Origin: Annulohypoxylon bovei var. microspora
Lineage: Eukaryota; Ascomycota; Sordariomycetes; Xylariales; Hypoxylaceae
Assembly (NCBI GenBank): GCA_022836615.1
Contig: MU405315.1
Location: forward strand, 62,001 to 126,000
DNA length: 64,000 nucleotides
Direction: 5' to 3'
The notes under the pieces were generated by a model. That model worked only from the letters and a program-made list of their open reading frames with translations. It was not told the DNA's origin and made no database searches. A program made the translations under genes and the position numbers. This document shows positions 23,468-35,178 of this stretch, piece by piece (position 1 is the stretch's first letter; every line of letters begins with the position of its first letter).

Positions 23468-23725
23468 TTACCATGTCTCATTTTCGTCATATTCAACCAC
23501 AGACTCACTGCTGGGAGTGTTAGCCCTGCTTCTCTTTTTTCTCTTGGCTAAACAGTCAGCACACTTCGTAAAGAAGTGACCAGGTAGTGATCGAGTTAAC
23601 TTTCCACACCCGCCGAACCCGACCGATTCTGCCTCATGGCACGGGTACCGGCGCATGACGATAGGCTCGCCTACATCGTGCTGGCCCAGCGTGCAGAACC
23701 AGATATTAACTCCCTCTTTACACAT
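23468..23725 (-). CDS. Small Cys/His-rich protein, unknown function
   Basis: 85-aa frame, ATG at 23725 in the good context CAACCATG. It has Cys at 2, 11, 29, 41, 57 and 60 (approximate) with His at about 16 and 30, including CxxC (CADC) and CHEA spacings, followed by a basic KRKKRSR stretch and an acidic tail. This resembles the many short fungal proteins with spaced Cys/His pairs that may bind zinc. There is no signal peptide, so an effector-type secreted protein is unlikely. Short length leaves doubt that it is a gene. Confidence 0.5.
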   Translation of the reverse strand: MCKEGVNIWFCTLGQHDVGEPIVMRRYPCHEAESVGFGGCGKLTRSLPGHFFTKCADCLAKRKKRSRANTPSSESVVEYDENETW

Positions 23726-24172
23726 GGTTGCTTTTGTTCTTGTTGACGTTCTTGGGTTTTTAGTTGAGATTGTAGTGTTGTTTAACTGTGTAGTAGTTGA
23801 GTAGGGGTTGGGTGAGTAATGATTTGATTTTCTGGAATCTTCATTGACGAGTCATGCATGTCTTGGTTATATGGCAGGCGGGACGGCTGTCAACGACGGC
23901 GCTGTTGGGGAACAAGGAGGTTGTTCGGGACATATGACTATGTTGGCCAACTCCGACCGAGTACATAGGGGTAGGACGTAGAAGAACATATATCACTGTT
24001 TCGGAACTGTTGTTCCTTCTACCGTCTAGGATAGGTACATAGGTAAGGAAACAATGAACTTGCTACTGGTATATTGTTCTATTTTACACTATCTTTCAGC
24101 ATACAGATGTATGGACTTGAAATCCGTACCTTCGTCATGTCTCATCCATATCCTCGCTGCTCATATACTCGT
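23726..24172. other. Intergenic spacer
   Basis: Upstream side of the Cys-rich protein gene and 3' side of the esterase gene. No gene or repeat is recognised. Confidence 0.55.
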
Positions 24173-24996
24173 TCAATTCGGTGTCGTATCATTACTAGTC
24201 GTATTCGAATTGACAATCCACGTCAACAGCGGACTTAAACCACCGACTATCTGCTCCTCGCCATCGTCGTTGGGGTAGATGCCATCTTTCAGGAGTGTGT
24301 TAGGAAACGGGTATATATCGTTGACGTAAATAGGTGACTCCGTCTTATTCTGCTCCCGAGCCCAGCCCGGAATCATATCGTTGAGATTATTCACTGGCGC
24401 CATGTTCGCTGGTAGTGGGACTATCGTGTTTACCTGAAGATTACTGTTAAGCGGCGAGAAGGGGCCCACGAAGAATAAGATAGGTTATATCATACGATGA
24501 CCTTCATGTACTCGTTGTACTGCCTCATGGTCTTTACCATATTTGTATAAGCCTCCACGACGTCCTCTAGCCGCCGGCCCTTAGCGATGTCGTCTGTACC
24601 TAACATGAACGTCACAATGTCCGGCTTAGTATCGTTGACCCATCCCTCAATATGATCGTACGCAATGTCAATGGCGAGGTACCCCGAATGCCCTTCGTGG
24701 TGCTGCTTGGAAAAATCATCGTCCGTCGTATCGCACTTCTGGGTATTATTGACGGACCCGACGAACTCGATCCTATCCGTTACGTTATTTGCCTTTAGAT
24801 CGTCCCACAGCTTTGCTCGCCAGCAGGTAAGTTCGGTTAGGCTATCTCCCAGCGGCACTTTTAGACTGTATGTTAGGACTATGTCTAGTTACCCGAGATA
24901 AGAGACCGCAAATTGAACCTCACTGATCTTCAGTTTCGCCTGAGCGAACGTCGTGCCTATCAAGCAAGTCCCTGCTAGCAATACCCTAAGCTTCAT
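24173..24996 (-). CDS. Secreted SGNH hydrolase, CE3 acetylxylan-esterase-like, altered catalytic blocks
   Basis: Predicted 231-aa protein. Exons: 24996-24924, 24857-24496, 24433-24173. A signal peptide is clear (MKLRVLLAGTCLIGTTFAQA). The first join (GTGAGG donor, AAAAG acceptor) restores LKIMPLGDSLTE, the SGNH block I, with nucleophile Ser30. The second (GTATGA / TTCAG) gives MKVIVNTIVPLPANMAPVNNLN. HEGHSGY matches CE3 esterases, which deacetylate xylan. However, block III reads GTDD where GxND is expected (Asp113 for the oxyanion-hole Asn), and block V reads DGIYPND where DxxH is expected (Tyr198 for the catalytic His). Seven or so N-glycosylation sequons fit a secreted protein. It may be a pseudo-esterase. 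Neighbouring NTE1 lies in the same orientation upstream. Confidence 0.85.
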
Positions 24997-25631
24997 GGTT
25001 GCAATTCTCTGTCGAAGACTACTGTGTTAGGTTTTGGTGAACATGTGAGATATAGCAATAATAAGGAGAGAGACACAGGAATTTAAATTTAAGATTAATA
25101 ATAGCCAAGAGTGTCACTTTTTTTTCTTCTCCTTTTTGCTACAGCAACTTTGATCAGCGGCTCGAGAAGCATCTTGCTGCGGATTTCTACCGCATTAAGA
25201 TTTCCGAACTACCAAACTGGCAATGATATTCGGCTTCTGTTCTTTATTAGAATCATAAATTGACTGTTAATGGCTTGAGTACGTGCGGGGTAGGACAGGT
25301 ATTTAGATGAAGGTAACCGAGAGGGAGTGCTGCGAGGATATGCTTATATAGCCTGAAAGAGAAAGCGGCCACTGGAAGATATTACAACAGGGTGCTTTAG
25401 TGAGGATATAGGTTTGAAGGTGTCCTTCTTACTACCTACCCAGGTACAATGTTAACCACTCCATTGGGAGTTGCCGAGTGTTCTGTGTCGTATATACGAG
25501 ACAAAACGCAAAGTCTATGCCTCGCTGCTCATAGATTATCACGGACAGGATATGTAATGATATCATGTGATTTTCATATGCGTTGATATGTACAGCGGCG
25601 GTTTATTACAGATTACCCTTATTATTAATGT
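24997..25631. other. Intergenic spacer, esterase promoter
   Basis: Upstream of the CE3-like gene and downstream of NTE1. It has a poly-T/A stretch near 25117-25140 and no recognisable gene. Confidence 0.6.
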
Positions 25632-28600
25632 TTATATACTTGCACGACGTGGTGCCATCGTTCTTCTTAGTGCCTTCTTCGCTTCAGTCTCCTCAACCAA
25701 CGGAAGCACACCTTCTTCCTTCAGCCGGTGGAGGAATTCCTTACCAAACTTGTACCCTACTCCGTAGATCTCATCGAACTTTCCGAAGTCTAGAGTACCA
25801 TAATGATCGATTGGCGGGCGCATGTAAATACATCCTGGGGTCATCTTCGCCCGCTCTAGAGCATCAACACTAGACACGTAGGCTAATCGAGCTTGAATTT
25901 CCGCCAGAGTAGGGGGATTTGGGATGTTTGAAAAGGGATTCCATCTGTTGAAAAATGCCCAAACGCCCGAAAGAGAATCTCCATAGCCTTGAGGTGTATC
26001 GTCGTCTAAGGACCCCACGTCGATGGCAAAGATGACGGAAGCACCAAGAGACTTCATATGAGATACGGTGAGGTTGTCGATGTATCCACCGTCCAAGAGC
26101 ATGCTGCCTTCGTCGCACAGCGGCGGAATAAGGCCGGCTAAGGACATTGATGCGCGCACGTATCGCCAAGCATACCCACTGGTGTGGATTTCAGGTCGGC
26201 TCTTGCTGATATTCGTAGTATTGCAATAATATTCTAACCAGAAGTCTTCGATCTGGTGCTTACCGAAGGTCTTGAAGATCCCGCGGTTGAACTCGTGGCC
26301 GGTAGTGTAGGACGCGGATGGATATGTCAGATCCAGTGCAAAGCGCCACATGCTTGCCATCCTCCCGGCGAACTTTTTAGCTAGGCCAAACATAGGTACT
26401 ATATCAGCATGGCGCGCATAGAGCGCCCCGATGAACGAACCAATCGACGTGCCTCCAATGATATCGATGGGGATACCGGCCTCTTCCAAGGCTTTGATAA
26501 TACCAACTTGGGCGAGGCCTCGGGCACCGCCCCCTCCAAGGACGAGACCGATCGACTTGCCGCAAAGTCTTCTTGCAAGCCTCTGAAAATCTCCTTTATA
26601 GGGAGCGTCGGGTGAATAGTAAGGCCTTTGTCGAATTTTCTGGACTGTATACTTTTGTATCTCAGCCTGCAGAATTTGTACACGCTCCTTTAAAGTTGGC
26701 CCGCCCTTCCTGGCTGGCGGATGCGAGGCAACGGTATTTGCTTGAAAGGCCATCTGCAAGTGATAATGACCGCCATTAATCCAAACACGGTTTCTCAACC
26801 AAGATCTTGTCAGGCCGGGAGGCGAGTACCGATCAGCGTGAAGGAGGACTAATGTTTTACGGGCGGTTGACTTCATGCCAAGCATGAATCGTTCGAATTC
26901 GCCTATCTCGGGAGACCCCTCGGCCAGACCTACGAGAAGAATACAGTCGGCCTGCGTGATGCATGTCTGGGTCCAAGGTGAGGTTACACTTGTGTCTAAG
27001 AACTCAGGTTAGAATTGCACATGGCTAGAGACTTGACTGATACCAGTGAAATATGTATTAGGGTCAGGAAAAAATTAGAGTTTAATGCCTTCATAGACGG
27101 CGCTCTGGATATAATTTGTTCATCATACTAATGAGAAATGCGGAGATGAGTAGAGGGGAAAACGACTTACCGGCAACATAGACAACCAACCCGTACTTCT
27201 CTTCCAAATCGGCAAGGTAATGGGATAACTTCAAGTTACCCATCCTGTTGAACGCATGCTTACCGAGATGGCTGAGAATCGCGGCCTGGTTAAGGGATGT
27301 GGCGCCATTTGGCACGCCGACTTGCGTAAGAGCATTCATCAAGCGGTTTCCGAATTCAACTACAGGGATGCCAGCTCTGACTGGAAGGATGGCCACGGTC
27401 CTAATATTAAGTGTCGACGAAATCTTATTAATAGATGCACCAGCCGCAGCCTCCTTTCCCATAAGGTTAGATGGATCATCAACAAATAACCGCATTCGAG
27501 CTGCGATTATTTTTGAGATCTTAATCGTGATGTTCGGGTGCTCCTGAGCAAGGCTGTTGAATAGGGTACGAGGAAATTTGACCAGCTCCGTAGCACGGAT
27601 GGCATGCAAGGTTCCCGAACGAGTGGACTCGGTCATAACTTCTAGTTCACCAACACTATCGCCTTGACCAAATTCTGCGCGGACATTCATTCCCCCATCC
27701 TTTCGGTCCTCTACTAACCGTAGTCTTCCATTGAGGACGAGATAGATTGCCTCACTCTCCTCGTCTTTATGGAATAAGACCTGCCCAGCATTGACTTGTA
27801 CCCATTCGAGCGCGAAGTCGATGTGGAGGATAAGTTTCGGAAGTAGACTAGTTAGTCTCTTTGCCATTGTCAGAAGTACGATTGGATATCTCTCTACGAT
27901 CTTCTCCAGAGTTGCTCGAGGGATGAAACCAACGTATACATCCGTCTTCGCGACCACGTCGATAAATGACCTATATGATGACACGGTGCCGACGTAGCCC
28001 GCGAGGCCACCTGGTTTCACGAGTCCCACACGGCGACGATCTGGTTTGGTACTTCGTTTTCCATCGGTAGCGCTTCTATTGCGACCCGAATCTTTGGCTG
28101 GACCAAGAGGTGACGATCGCTGAGTTTCTTGGGATTCCGCCCTGTGCATTGCAGTCGTCGACGTCCTACTCGAAGAACTCAGGATATTACTTCCCGAATC
28201 TTCTAAAGGAACACAGATATCGAGAAATCCGTCAATGACGTAGTAAAGCCCTGGGCTTCGCTCGCCTTGCTCAACTAATACAGATCCTTGGCGGAAGAAC
28301 ACGATTTCTACATCATGTTTCATCTCTGAGGCGAGAAACTGTACGTTTGGCGTACTCATCGAGATGCCCCCGGAAGTCATCGATTCGGCGTCCCAGTCTG
28401 TCGCGCCATCAAAAGGATCCATGAATCCAAACGCGTTGCTGCTGAACACAGCCTTCTGCCTTCTCTGATCATAGGAAACTAGTCTCGGAGACCCTTCTGT
28501 GGACCCCGGTCCCCTGGATGACGATTCTCCACTACTCATGCCCAAGGCCTTGAAAACGCACTCCAGCACGGATACTCTGAATATGTTATCCTCGTCTACA

Positions 28601-30416
28601 GATTCGCGGGGGTCAATTGATAAACGAGCCCGCTTCTGCGTCGCGAAAGGGTTGAAAGCACGTTGACCTAGAGGACTCGCATCGGCTTTCCGGAAATTGT
28701 CTGATGGGTGGAAGTGGTCCAGGATGGGTATCTCCAAGGTGCCAGAGGATCCCCCACCACGGGCTATCTGGACGTTAGCCAGTAGATCGCCCGGGCTAGG
28801 GGTGTGAATCGAGAGGCGTTCTTGTGGGGGCTGAATTGTAGAAGCCACCACGGACTGGGGGCGGGCACGACTCATTGCCTGTAGCGCTGCTTCCTTACGC
28901 AGGCTTGTCGACGAGCTACGACGGCGAGCCGTCGCTGAGGCGTTATGCAAAGCGATTCCTTTACCGCTTTCTTCCTCGCCAGCCCTCTCCCTCTCCTGCT
29001 TAAACTTCTCCTTCAGACGTTCTAAAGCGTCACCTCGGAGTACGTTCGGTAACTGACAAGTTGTGTAATGAATCATGTTCTTCTCTGTCTGAAGGACCTC
29101 GTTGGTTAAACCGAGATAGTTATATGCAGTAGCTAGAGTAACGCGCTGAAATCTAGACAAGATTACATGAACTATATGAGCAGTGGCCTTAGGATACACT
29201 CTGATTAACCGACGGAATGCACTTGCGGGTATTATCGCAATCGTTGTATCGACTGTTGCCCTCGCAATGATATCGGGGTGAACAGATGTGGCCGCCCGCT
29301 TTGGAGCAGGACGATGCGTCTTCCGAGGCAGTGGTGAATCGTCCAAGGAAATAGGGGGGATCTTCGGTAGGGCGGTTTGAATTGGAGAAGAGGGAGCCGT
29401 AACCTCAGGTTCGTAGGGCGTTGCTTCAGTTAGAAAAACTGGCATATCGTGCTGACGAGAAAATGTAGCGCTGGCTAAACGTTGATGAGCAGAACGTTCA
29501 TCAGTCCCGCCGGGTTCCAGAGTATCCTCAGATGGTAGCTTGAGCTTGACGTCTTCTGTGAATAGGGACATTATTGAGAAAAGCGACGACATGGGATTGC
29601 CATTTCGGACTTCGGTCAACAGCTGATACCGTTGTTGACCAGGGATGGACTGCTCATCTTCAGAGAACGAAGAATGCATTAAATCCTCACGATCTATAGT
29701 GGATTGAGATGAGTGGTTAGGGTTAGCGGACTTGACAAAGATCTCCACAAGCCCATCTACGACGAGACAGAACCCTTTCTCCTCTTCCAGGTTCAGCGTC
29801 TCCCCAGCTATTAGCTTTCTGGTCTGCATACTTCTAGTCAACTCGTGAAACACAGGACGTTCTAGATACCCAAAAATTTTGATGGCACTGAGGAATTCAT
29901 CTAGGTAATTAGTCAGACCGGGTTTAGCTCCTTCCTCGTGGCCGTCTGGAAAGAGATCTAGTTCGGGTTCCTTGCGCTGCGGTTCTGGAGGAAGACGAGA
30001 GTACATATTTAAGTAGCGATATCTCACAACCCAAGTGACTGCAGAAGCCATAAGCAACAATATCAGAGCCCTAATTTCAATGTTAGCATATAAAGGCTAG
30101 GAAGAATGAAGGGGGATATTTACAAAGTTGTAGCATTCATCGTCACAGTCCAGGTGGTAGAGAATAGTGTGAAGAGTAAGGTAGGCACAGATATTGTGGT
30201 AAGCTTGAGACTCCAGTACAATATTGACGAGAGGATATGAAGTATGAAAAGAACGAATCGGACAATAAGCCCGAGCCACGAAGAGGAACCCTGAGAGCGA
30301 GCAACATCATCTACCCGCGTGACAGCAGATGTGACAGCGGCCGAAGAGCTATTCGCGATAGCCGAGACAGCCTGAGAGATGGCCATCTCGACACTGGTAG
30401 CGGTGGACTGATCCAT
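25632..30416 (-). CDS. NTE1: Lysophospholipase Nte1 (neuropathy target esterase)
   Basis: Predicted 1518-aa ER membrane phospholipase that deacylates phosphatidylcholine to glycerophosphocholine. Exons: 30416-30124, 30070-27171, 26995-25632. Junctions: GTAAAT/TTAG gives NATTLALILLLM; GTAAGT/TTAG gives VVYVADTSVTSPWTQTC, the expected family sequence. N-terminal membrane segments lie at about 46-72 and 98-112. Three cyclic-nucleotide-binding-like domains are visible at about 164-211, 680-730 and 845-905, separated by Ser-rich linkers. The patatin domain has GGGGARG (1218-1224), nucleophile GTSIG (Ser1248) and LLDGGYIDN (catalytic Asp1366). RLPPEPQRKEP is a conserved N-terminal motif. It is divergent from the eIF2-alpha gene. 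Confidence 0.96.
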
Positions 30417-31166
30417 GCCCGTACGTAAGGCAGGTAATATGTATGGTCTATTCAGTTCGCATTCAATAGCTGTAGCATATCATGGTCGAGAAGAAAATCA
30501 TCCTCCTGAACGATAGAAAAGCCAGGTCCCGGCTCTGTCTACCGACTGGCTGAAGCTGGAAAGGTGTTTCCAGTGAATCTGCGGCGCCAGAGACATTTGG
30601 GCTGGTTCAAGGAGTAGATATAAAATTATTGCAGGAGAGAAAACTCCCAGACATGTGCAAGAGTGGAGAGCTTGTCGAATTTGAAGGGACCCTGCCAAGT
30701 GGACCTTTTTGATTACCTAATCAATTACGGCGGATGAATTCTTCCGTGCACCTAGCCACAATATACCTAGATACTTAACTTTGGGCGTCCGTCGCATGTA
30801 AAATTGTGGCTATTTGTGTGGCTTTGAAGACTCGTACCTTGTAACCCCGCCAAACCTGGGAAGATTTAGGTGCCACACCCCACGCTCAGGTCATAAAGAT
30901 TTCGATCATTGGCAAATTTGTGACTCCCATCTTGCACAGCAAGAAAATAATTTGTCAACCGGCTTGGTTTACCACGGCGACGCGCACAGCTTTCGCAACA
31001 CCACAAGGAAACCTGATTCTCCAGATTTATAAAGCAGACAAGATCACCTACTGGATTTACGACTTACAGAGAAATCTCAACCCCGCCTAAGCGCGCGATC
31101 TTAGGCCAACAATCGGCTTTCTACAATCAATCATATCGAAGTCGCCTATTACTATTCTCGCTCAAG
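30417..31166. other. Divergent NTE1 / eIF2-alpha promoter
   Basis: 750-base shared upstream region. No ATG-initiated frame with protein character and no repeats of note are seen. Confidence 0.6.
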
Positions 31167-32267
31167 ATGTCATTAACAAACTGTCGCTTCTACGAGGAGA
31201 AGTATCCGGAGATCGATAGCTTCGTCATGGTTAATGTCAAGCAGGTTTGTCACCCAGCGCCCACAATATTTCTAGTTTGCCTAACACAATCTACAATCTA
31301 GATCGCCGATATGGGTGCTTATGTCAAACTCCTCGAATACGATAACATTGACGGCATGATTCTTCTTTCCGAGCTTTCGAGACGACGTATCCGAAGTATC
31401 CAGAAGTTAATTCGCGTTGGTCGTAACGAGGTTGTGGTGGTGCTCCGAGTCGATAAGGAGAAGGGTATGTGTAGCAAGCGAGGATATAATAGCGCATGAA
31501 CGCAATGCTGATTGATATTAGGATATATCGATCTCTCGAAGCGCCGTGTTTCCCCAGAGGACATTGTTAAGTGCGAAGAACGATACAACAAGAGCAAGAT
31601 GGTCCATTCCATTATGCGCCATGTGGCTGAGAAGACCCAGACACCTATCGAGAGTCTGTATGAGAGCATAGGTTGGCCCTTGAACAAGAGATATGGTCAC
31701 GCCATTGACGCGTTCAAGCTCTCTATAACGTAAGAAGTTTTTGCGCCATGCCGTATTTTCTCATCACTTACTCATATTCGTAGGAACCCCGACGTATGGA
31801 GCGACATCACATTCCCAAGCGAGGCGGTAGCGGAGGAACTTAAGTCGTACATCGGAAAGCGCCTAACACCCCAACCCACTAAGGTTCGTGCCGACATCGA
31901 GGTCACCTGCTTCGAGTATGACGGAATCGATGCTGTTAAGACGGCCTTAAGAACAGCCGAGGCCCAAAATACCGCGGAAATCCAAGTGAAAGTACGACTC
32001 GTCTCTCCCCCTCTCTACGTTTTAACTAGCACATGCCTGGACAAGAGCATCGGTATCCAGCGACTGGAGGAGGCTATCGTGGATATTCGCAACACCATCA
32101 CGGGCGCGGGTGGTCAACTCGTCGTCAAGATGGAGCCGAAGGCAGTCACGGACTCGGACGATGCCGAGTTGCAGGCATTGATGGAGAAACGAGAACGTGA
32201 GAACGCGGAAGTTAGCGGAGACGAGAGCGTCAGCGAGAGCGATGACAACATTCCCGAGACCGTGTAA
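31167..32267 (+). CDS. SUI2: Translation initiation factor eIF2 subunit alpha
   Basis: Predicted 310-aa subunit of the eIF2 complex that brings initiator Met-tRNA to the 40S ribosome. Exons: 31167-31244, 31302-31464, 31522-31729, 31784-32267. The S1 RNA-binding domain (about 17-90) contains LLSELSRRRIRSI; the regulatory phosphorylation serine is Ser52 counting Met (Ser51 by convention), target of Gcn2-type kinases. RVDKEKGYIDLSKRRVS crosses the second intron. The helical and alpha/beta C-terminal domains follow, with KLVSPPLY-type sequence, and the tail is acidic (SGDESVSESDDN). All joins keep the frame and match the family. Confidence 0.97.
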
Positions 32268-32777
32268 GTTGTCGTTGGGTTAGGGGCATTTCAATTACTA
32301 GTTCCACAGTTCCACCGCATGGGGTAGAAGGCTAGGTTAAGGGTACCTACCTGGGAGGTCTTGACTTTTACGGGACATAAAAGTACCTAGCATGCGAATA
32401 GAGCATCGTGTTTTCGAAATGAAATAAAATTGGCGATAATTCTGCTTTTTGACTTGAAACTTGCCATGTGGTGATTAGATATTTCACACTCAGGAGAGAC
32501 CGGGATAGGTTACATACTCCTGAAGGCTCAAGCTGTTTTAACATCATATATTTTTATCCGACATTGATATTAAGATATGCAGCTAAAAAAGCTAACTTCC
32601 TTATGTAACATTGAACCTCTAAATTTCACAGGTGGGGCTAGCATGTATTCGATCATGAAGGTTCTTAGCTTCAATGTTAATATCGTACCAAATGCTTCGC
32701 ACTTCAACTTCTTACTCTCAAAACCTTACTATTCCCCAAGGTTATTACAGACCAGTCTTTGGATCAACTCATGCCTA
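32268..32777. other. Intergenic spacer, eIF2-alpha 3' side and IMP2 5' side
   Basis: AT-rich spacer. The IMP2 frame stays open upstream to 32577, with in-frame ATGs at 32577, 32643 and 32655, so part of this could be coding if translation starts earlier. Confidence 0.5.
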
Positions 32778-33394
32778 ATGGCATTTCGGCCGGTATGGTC
32801 ACAGATCAAACGTGAACGACGACGTTATGGTAGATTCGGATATCGCCTATTCGCATTCGCAACATGGATTCCCGTGATCTCCATGTTCCATCACTACATT
32901 GGTGAATTGGCTTGGATTAATGGCCCCTCAATGTATCCGTTTTTGAATGCGGAGAAAGACCAGACGACACGGAAAGACATAGTGATTAACTACAAACTCA
33001 ATGCGCAGTACGGGCTGCGGCGAGGCATGATCGTTACTTTCTGGTGAGTATTCAATGGCTTACGAGGTGTGCCTATCTATTCCCTCTTTGCTGACCCGAG
33101 CTCTTGCGTTCTCGTAGGAACCCTACTGATCCGGAGCTCGTGGCTATTAAGAGGATTGTTGGGCTTGAGGGTGATATCATAAGGACGCGAAGTCCTTATC
33201 CCTCTCGTACCGTCCAAGTACCGATGGGTCATGTATGGGTTGAAGGAGACGGAGGTGAGCGCTTGAGTAGGGATAGTAACAGCTACGGACCGATTTCAAC
33301 AAATCTGATTATCGGTAAAGTCACACACGTCGTGTGGCCGTGGCACAGAGCTGGTAGAGTACGATGGTGGGAATTTGTAAAGGACATTAGGTAG
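32778..33394 (+). CDS. IMP2: Mitochondrial inner membrane protease subunit 2 (Imp2)
   Basis: Predicted 180-aa S26-family signal peptidase of the mitochondrial inner membrane, which with Imp1 removes sorting signals from intermembrane-space proteins. Exons: 32778-33043 and 33118-33394 (GTGAGT/GTAG), joined within TTT CTG-G AAC to give VTFWNPTDPE. The catalytic Ser lies in INGPSMYPFL and the catalytic Lys in VAIKRIVGLEGD; HVWVEGDGG and RDSNSYGPIS are the conserved substrate-pocket motifs. A membrane segment (RLFAFATWIPVISMFH) precedes the catalytic domain. The start is uncertain: the ATG at 32778 gives the usual length, while in-frame ATGs at 32577-32655 would add up to 67 residues of non-conserved sequence. 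Confidence 0.9.
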
Positions 33395-33967
33395 GAATTG
33401 AACAACATTTGAATCTTCCAACCCTTCTCCTTTCTATACTTATCATCTACCATCCAATGTCTTAACATGACAGAACCTTGAAGCTCTGTTGCGACCCCGA
33501 TGCATATATCCATAAAAAGCTCTGTTCTACATACATACCCCGCTACATAGATACTTATCTAATATACATAAGATAAGAGATAAGACCTACATAGATATGT
33601 GGATTTCGCGGGACCGTTGTAAACCGCGCGTAAACTGATCACCGATATGACCGATATCACTAGGTAGTTTTCTAAATATTTAAATCACACGTCGAAAATT
33701 TCCCAACAATTCCTCTCGTTCAGAATATTTCAGCGTTCGCTTGGTGGTCGCTCTCAGGCGCGATCGCCTCGTACGATATAACATTTAGAATAAATTTGCG
33801 ACATCGTGGAATGCCTATTGGCGAAAATATTACGACCGTCTGCTACAGTCACTAGTCTGGCTGAACAACCCGATTCTTCTTCAGGTTTTGGTTACAACGA
33901 TGGACCTTAGGAGAACAAATCTTTGTTGTCAGTTATCAAGCTTACGACTCAGGCGCATGGTCATAAG
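33395..33967. other. Intergenic spacer, IMP2-MME1
   Basis: Contains short TACATA/GATAAG-type repeats (33520-33600) with a small hairpin (CTTATCT...AGATAAG). No gene is seen. Confidence 0.55.
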
Positions 33968-35178
33968 ATGACCCCCAACGATGGGGAACTGGAGGGACGC
34001 CCGCCCTATATCCACGTGGGTGCTACAGTCGCATAAAAGCAAGTTTTCGAAGACTAACGCTTGTTCGTAGTCCATGATCGCCGGAGGGCTTGGTGGAACG
34101 ACCGGTGATATGCTGATGCACTCACTCGATACCGTCAAAACTCGACAGCAAGGCGATCCTCATTTTCCACCCAAGTATACTTCTCTGGGTTCTTCTTACT
34201 ATACCATATGGCGACAGGAAGGAATCCGACGTGGGTTGTATGGAGGTTGGCTCCCGGCGATGATGGGCTCGTTCCCCGGCACAGTTCTCTTCTTCGGAAC
34301 TTATGAATGGAGCAAGCGCCATATGTTAGACTATGGCATTCAGTCCCATGTTTCCTATCTAATAGCCGGTATGTATTGAAGTCATCGCCGGTGTAGTTTG
34401 GCTTGCTAAAACGTGTTTAGGTTTTATCGGCGATTTTGCCGCATCGATAGTCTATGTTCCTTCTGAAGTATTGAAGACCCGGCTTCAACTTCAGGGACGG
34501 TACAACAACCCTCACTTCAAATCCGGATACAACTACCGTGGAACTTTGGATGCCGCGAGGACTATTATTAGAACGGAAGGGTTTGCAGAGCTGTTTTCCG
34601 GATATAAGGCAACTCTATATCGAGACCTACCATTTTCTGCTTTGCAGTTCATGTTTTATGAGCAGTTTCAGAGCTGGGCCCGCCAGTACAAGAACAACCG
34701 GGACATTGGGGTTCGATTAGAACTTCTGACTGGAGCTGCCGGCGGGGGACTAGCCGGTGTTCTCACTTGTCCCCTCGACGTAGTTAAGACTCGACTACAG
34801 ACACAAGTCGATCCAGTTCCAGTTATAGGGAAACCGAAAGGTCGCTCAGTTAAAGAGACTATGTCAGGACCTAAAGATACAGCGGCAAAAGAAACCCGGC
34901 CCTTACCTCCACGAAAACAGCAACAGCGTCCCATTTCGACCTCATCACCATCAACACATACACCACGACCAGGCGCTATTCCTTTAGACGAAGACTCGAT
35001 ATTTAGGGGTCTCAGGTTAATTTATAAAACCGAAGGTATTGGTGGATGGTTTAGGGGAGTCGGGCCAAGATTTGTTTGGACTAGTGTACAAAGCAGTTGC
35101 ATGTTGTTCTTGTACCAGACCATGCTACGAAAATTAGAAGTATGGCTTCCGATAGAAAGATCTGATATCTCAGGTTAG
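33968..35178 (+). CDS. MME1: Mitochondrial carrier, Mme1/YMR166C-like
   Basis: Predicted 367-aa member of the mitochondrial carrier (SLC25) family. Exons: 33968-34015, 34071-34368, 34421-35178. Exon 1 ends RPPYIH and exon 2 continues SMIAGGLGGTTGD; a GACTAACG branch site precedes the acceptor. Three carrier repeats are visible with signatures HSLDTVKTR, VPSEVLKTRLQ and CPLDVVKTRLQ; the first has Ser in place of Pro. A Ser/Pro/Lys-rich loop (about 260-310) interrupts the third repeat. The length equals that of yeast Mme1 (known as an inner-membrane magnesium exporter). The assignment within the carrier family rests on the MLMHSLDTVKTRQQG sequence and length, so the substrate is inferred. Confidence 0.87.
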
